The notes under the pieces: model-generated
Told to the model about the DNA's origin: nothing
Seen by the model: only the letters and a program-made list of their open reading frames with translations
Database searches by the model: none
Position numbers and translations under genes: made by a program
From: Chara braunii
Taxonomy: Eukaryota; Streptophyta; Charophyceae; Charales; Characeae
Reading direction: 5' to 3'
Length of the DNA: 31,865 bases
NCBI GenBank assembly: GCA_003427395.1
Contig: BFEA01000332.1
Location: 616,046 to 647,910 of the forward strand
Shown here: piece after piece, positions 28,201-31,865 of the stretch
Layout of the letters: every line of letters starts with the position of its first letter
Numbering within the stretch: position 1 is the stretch's first letter

Positions 28201-28589
28201 TAGCGGGGAAGGTTTTTTAGGTGTGTTTAATTGGTTATCGAGTTGTTGAGCAAAACACACACTGAACGTTAAACCACCAGTACTTGGCCCATACATCGGC
28301 TGCGGGCCGTTGCCGTTAAACCACGGGTCCCCCCGCCACTGAAAACCCCTAGTCCCTGTGAGTTAGGGGCGGGGTTTTCAGCTGGTAGCTGCCCATAACT
28401 CACCGATCTCCCAAAGTCTCAGGCAACTCAACCAAGGTCCCACGTTGGAGAGGGCGGACGACGACGGACTGCATCGACGACCGTCGAGATGTATGGGTGG
28501 TCCAGTGTTTGGCCCGCCGACAACCTCTATCAGACTTTCGTGCATCGGAGGGAAATGAAGGCCTGTGGCAAAAAAAAAAAAAAAAAAAA
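28201..28589 (+). other. Retroposon candidate ending in A20, with a strong hairpin
   Basis: CCAGTACTTGGCCCATACAT (28280-28299) matches 8061-8080 apart from one base. A perfect 11-bp hairpin follows (28339-28381), and the stretch ends in A20 at 28570-28589. The same word near an A run at both places suggests a short retroposon family with a shared 5' part. I could not identify A and B boxes or target duplications with confidence. Confidence 0.45.
28339..28381. other. 11-bp perfect hairpin CTGAAAACCCC / GGGGTTTTCAG
   Basis: 28339-28349 pairs with 28371-28381 around a 21-nt loop. An alternative extended pairing uses CCCCTA with TAGGGG inside the loop. It is not followed by a T run, so it is not a classical terminator. 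Confidence 0.88.
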
Positions 28590-28907
28590 GACAACTTTTG
28601 GCGGTCACCCAAATTATTTTCTCCCGTCATTACCGTTATCTCTGTACTATCGATATACACAAATATGAAAACACGTGTTGTCCTCTATTGTCCGGTCCAG
28701 TTGTCTAGGGTTTCGTTCGTGTGGTCACATTCCCTCCGTTCGGGATAGTGACACGGCAGTCCGCCATCGCCACGAATCCCAAACCCAACCCTGCCTCCTT
28801 CCTGTCTTCTTTCCCTCCGCCGTTATACCCAGCCCACGAGTACCCGCAACAGAAAAATTCCCGCAAGAAATGAAAGTTGAAAAAACATTCCATAAAAAAA
28901 AAAATCT
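28590..28907. other. No gene recognised
   Basis: The frames here lack domains. C-rich sequence (28755-28850) precedes the MITE-like repeat, as C-rich sequence also precedes its other copy near 10380-10500. The similarity is too weak to call a shared unit. Confidence 0.5.
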
Positions 28908-29355
28908 TCATATTTATAAATTATCATTCCAATGTTTGTCCAATTCTAAATTTCCAGTTCTATTTGATAAGTTTCCGTCTAAATATGAGTTTTCCCTTCC
29001 AACTACATCTATTTGTTCAAGATGGAATGAAAGTCTGAAATGTTTTAATTAAACTTTCATTCTACTACAACAAATATCTTCTAATTTATATTGGATTAAC
29101 CTATTTATGACTAAAATCCTTACTTAGAATGACAGTCCAATTAAAATATTTCATGAACTCATTCAGACTTTCATTCCATCTCAAGCATGCAGTTCAAATA
29201 AGAAGGGATATCCCATTCTTGGAAGGTAAGTTCTCAAGTAAGACGAAATTTTTTTAAATTGGAATGACATTTTTTAAGATGGAATAAAAATTTGGAATTT
29301 AGAATGTAATTTTACTATAGAATTAATATTTAATTCTGGAAATTTTTCTATTGCG
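28908..29355 (+). repeat. MITE-like dispersed repeat, copy B
   Basis: It is homologous to 10607-11060 along its length. Here a perfect 19-bp inverted repeat is preserved: GATGGAATGAAAGTCTGAA at 29021-29039 against 29162-29180. An outer pair, ATTCTAAATTTCC near 28944 and GGAATTTAGAAT near 29295, gives nested foldback symmetry. It is non-coding. The superfamily is unknown. Confidence 0.82.
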
Positions 29356-29864
29356 CCTTGTGCACCGCAACCGATGGTGGCGTGCCCATCGTTGCTTTGC
29401 GGCGGCCAGATAGCTGTGGTGCGAGAGACATTACTGCCTTGGTGTGTGGTGCTGCTTGGTCGTTCAGGGTTCGTGTGTGGTGTTGCGTGTCACTGTCGGC
29501 ATGAGTTCACGCAGTGACAGAGCCGCCGTCACCTTGTCTTCCCGTCCGCTGCACCTCCTGCGTGCACCTCGTCTGAAAAGCACGTCACATTGTCTCGATG
29601 CGGGAGACAGGACAGGAGGCATTGCAGTTCTGCAGCGGGTGTGTGTGAGTGCGTGCGTGACTCCTGTTGTGTGTCCGTCGGTGTGCTGCCTCGTCCTTCA
29701 CGTGATTATGTTGTGCCCATTTGCTCGCGCGTTTGGAGTTGTGTCACCCTTTTCTGTTCCTCCACGTGGGCGCATGTTCGTGTAACTGAGAGTGTGGTCT
29801 TGTGCGTGTGCGTGCGTGCTAGTTTGCGTGCGGTTTTTGTGTGCTGTGGACACAGTCTGGTGTT

Positions 29865-29866
<2 letters not shown>
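29356..29866. other. No gene recognised; GT-rich DNA
   Basis: A plus frame at 29444-29785 is open but rich in Cys, Val and Ser through GTGTGTG-type composition and has no domain. TGTCACTG and CAGTGACA near 29489-29521 form an 8-bp hairpin. Confidence 0.5.
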
Positions 29867-29901
<35 letters not shown>

Positions 29902-30225
29902 TTTTTTTTACTTCGTATACTCCACGTGTCGATTCGTTGACGCCGCTTCGTCATCCTTTTGGCGACTGTTTTTTTTTTTTTTTTTTCCCTTCTTTTTTTT
30001 TTTCTTTTTCTTCGCCAAGCCTCTAACCGCATGTACAGTTCTCAGTCGCAAACGCGCAACTTCTCCATTCGGACCAGTCTCATAGTAGAGGTCCGACGGT
30101 CAAAAAGAAGAAGAAAAAAAAAAAAAAAAAAGGAAGAAGTGGCGTAAAGGAAGTGACACGTGGAGCGTATGAAGTTAAAAATAAAAAAAAAACAAAAATA
30201 TGAAGAAAAAAAAAAACACAACTTG
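29867..30225. repeat. Long imperfect foldback with T34 and A-rich arms
   Basis: The left arm (about 29908-29955: ACTTCGTATACTCCACGTGTC to GACGCCGCTTC) is inverted at about 30135-30177 (GAAGTGGCGTAAAG to GACACGTGGAGCGTATGAAGT). T-rich tracts outside and inside the left arm (T34 at 29867-29900, T22 near 29970) face A-rich tracts on the right. It looks like a foldback or MITE with homopolymer arms. Confidence 0.75.
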
Positions 30226-31162
30226 TTTTTCTCGCACGAAGGACAAGGCAGCGCAGCGACGGAGAGTTTTGTTTTTCTTTTTCTCGGCAGCGAAATACGA
30301 CTTCCAAAATTTGACGCATGCACCTGAGATCAAACACAACACACACAATTTTTTGCCCATTTTATACATGCAGGCTCCTATATATCGTCAAATATATATC
30401 GTCATATATATAGGATATTCATGTGACGATATATACTCCGATGTTGCTAACTCTCTGCTTTTGTAGATGATTATGTGAGCGTCGGGCCTGTATTAGCAGG
30501 CTCTTCTTTGGTTATGGTAGAAAATATTATCCTAATTCTCTTGCTACCATTTGTCCTTTTTTTTTGCTTTATTCTACCCCATTTATGGGGTATTTCGTTT
30601 TGCGGACCTTCTGTATGGTTCTGTTTTTTTACTATGGATATGGTAAAATTTATTTTCGTAACCTTGTCTGCATCCCGCTTGATTTGGTCCCGTTGTTCGG
30701 TCTATTTCAGCAAGCGTAGCGGTGCTTTCATGTCGGACCAGTCATCTGAGTTCTCTTTTATTGTCTTCGCATCCTGGTTGGTTGCTTCCTGTTGTGATTG
30801 TCTTTTATGTTTTTTGTCCCAGTAAGCACGGCTTAGAAACGGGAATACCCACGTCTTGATGACGAACAAGGCCATCTATTGTATATAGACATGTAAACTT
30901 TGTTGTTGTTTTTTTTTTCGCAGACAATAGTTTTATCCTAGGTGGTCTTGTCCTGAGTTTTCTTTGCCTCTTTGCCCTTTGGCTGTGTGCAAGTGGGTCG
31001 ATATGACACACGGGCGAAGGGTCAGCCGCCGCTCAACCTACATCCACGTGCGTGGCCTTGTACGCATGAGGTTCTGAACAGGGGGAGTTGTAAGAAAGGA
31101 GATAAAAAAATGAATTATTTTTTTTTTGTTTTCTTGTGTTTTTTTTGGTCTTTATGCTTTGT
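30226..31162. other. No certain gene; one hydrophobic open frame
   Basis: A plus frame at 30475-30825 (116 codons) starts with GTG, has no early ATG, and is strongly hydrophobic (ILILLLPFVLFFCFILPHL). T-rich DNA gives this by chance and I assign no function. TATATATCGTCA (30393-30404) and TGACGATATATA (30424-30435) form a perfect 12-bp inverted repeat. Confidence 0.4.
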
Positions 31163-31173
31163 TATTCATGTGA

Positions 31174-31175
<2 letters not shown>

Positions 31176-31218
<43 letters not shown>

Positions 31219-31240
31219 TATAGATATATATATATATACA
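31176..31240. repeat. (TA)n microsatellite, interrupted
   Basis: A TA run is broken by GAGATATAGA near 31214-31224. It begins inside the 20-mer TATTCATGTGACGATATATA (31163-31182), which also occurs at 30416-30435. Confidence 0.92.
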
Positions 31241-31254
31241 GGGTCACCAACCCA

Positions 31255-31290
31255 TACGTACGGAGGTCTCCTCGGGGACCTCCGTACGTA
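31255..31290. other. Strong hairpin, 14-16 bp stem
   Basis: TACGTACGGAGGTC (31255-31268) pairs perfectly with GACCTCCGTACGTA (31277-31290). Two further pairs (T-G, C-G) leave the loop CTCG. CCC and GGG extend it outside one mismatch. Right of it, CCCGTACGGGG and CCGAAC...GTTCGG form smaller stems. It sits immediately after the TA microsatellite. Confidence 0.92.
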
Positions 31291-31346
31291 CGGGCGTTCA
31301 GGGTCCCGTACGGGGTCCGAACCCGGCGGCGTTCGGCCCCCGCCAA

Positions 31347-31745
31347 AAATTATTTCGGGGCTTAAAAATAATGTTTTTTTCTGAATTACCGGCTTGTAAA
31401 TTTTCAAGTCATTTGGCTCATCCAAATAGGAATTAAAAATCGCCAAAGATGGCGGTGTCAAAACGTGCTCGCCAACGTTTTTTTTAACTTTTTACTTTTT
31501 GTTTTCACTTAAGTTCGGGGTCTTAACAATTTTATTATTTTTTGAAACTTTTTTAGTGGGTTTTGCATGATGTGAAGTACACATGTGTTAGTTTTCAAGC
31601 CATTTCGCTATGCCAAAAACAAATGAAAAATCTCCAAAGATGGCGGTGTAAAAAATGTGCTCGTGCACTCACTAAATTTAATTCTTTTTTTATTATTTAT
31701 TTATTTTTTTTATTAGTATTTATTTTTTGTATTTTATTTTTATTT
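31347..31745 (+). repeat. Two-unit tandem repeat, period about 190 bp
   Basis: TTTTCAAGTCATTTGGCT...CCAAAGATGGCGGTGT...GTGCTCG (31398-31470) is repeated as TTTTCAAGCCATTTCGCT...CCAAAGATGGCGGTGT...GTGCTCG (31592-31665). A GGG-CTTAA word precedes both units (near 31357 and 31528). Both have T-rich ends. Confidence 0.8.
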
Positions 31746-31833
31746 CAAGTTTGGTAAGGAACTTGGATGTTATGCTCGGGCAAATCTTGTTTAATTTACT
31801 TTTTTCCATAGCATATCGTTTTTTCAGATTTTT

Positions 31834-31864
<31 letters not shown>

Positions 31865-31865
31865 T
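31744..31865 (+). repeat. Dispersed repeat, copy C, cut by the window end
   Basis: The order CAAGTTTGG, GGAACTTGGATG, CGGGCAAATCTTGTTT and CAGATTTTTTTGATGA follows that of copies A (4712-4815) and B (8939-9020) in the same orientation. It ends in a T run at the window edge. Homology is moderate. Confidence 0.55.

Noticed and set aside
29706-30369. Lysine-rich and phenylalanine-rich frames
   Set aside because: They come from long A and T tracts of the foldback region.
30475-30825. Hydrophobic 116-codon frame as a membrane protein gene
   Set aside because: There is no ATG at its start, no recognisable family, and T-rich DNA gives hydrophobic residues by default. Noted only as uncertain.

Overview
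The window looks like repeat-dominated nuclear DNA of a land plant or streptophyte alga. I find no intact host gene, rRNA or CRISPR array. The evidence is a decayed L1-like LINE, a decayed Ty3/gypsy element, tRNA-derived repeats, foldback (MITE-like) elements, many microsatellites and very long homopolymers. The LINE ORF1 and endonuclease style reminds me of retroelements in charophyte genomes such as Chara. That placement is an impression, not a database result.

Layout. 1-6430: non-coding sequence with several local tandem duplications, a (TC)n tract and copy A of a dispersed repeat (4560-4935). 6431-7668: head-to-tail array of about five tRNA-derived units. 7669-11060: AT-rich DNA with a 43-bp duplication, copy B of the dispersed repeat, a hairpin with a TTCG loop, and a MITE-like repeat (10607-11060). 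11150-13990: minus-strand Ty3/gypsy pol remnant (pre-RT, RT, RNase H, integrase), broken by stops and frameshifts. 13991-15343: non-coding, with a TATA-like box and a T34 run. About 15344-28200: one near full-length LINE on the plus strand (ORF1 with an incomplete zinc knuckle, then ORF2 with AP endonuclease, reverse transcriptase and a C-terminal zinc-binding region).

The LINE is split inside the reverse transcriptase, just after its ADD motif, by a 6075-bp insertion (19625-25699). The insertion has TGTCG...CGACA ends and is flanked by a 4-bp ACGT duplication. Removing it together with one ACGT joins the two LINE halves exactly at a codon boundary, in frame, across a conserved RT region. The insertion has no convincing coding capacity and I see no LTRs. 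It is unusually rich in hairpins: sub-terminal stem-loops at both ends, an 86-bp inverted repeat, a family of GAACGGGC hairpins, a 54-bp degenerate tandem repeat, a G36 run, and a minus-strand tRNA-like SINE candidate. It is the best candidate here for something undescribed, and looks like a large non-autonomous transposon.

28201-31865: further hairpins, a poly-A retroposon candidate, a second copy of the MITE-like repeat (28908-29355), a long foldback (29867-30225), a TA microsatellite, a strong CG-rich hairpin and a two-unit ~190-bp tandem repeat leading into copy C of the dispersed repeat.

Every coding region I recognise belongs to a mobile element and is inactivated. The order of events that can be read is: LINE insertion, decay of the LINE, and insertion of the 6-kb element into the LINE. 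The order of the last two is not settled.
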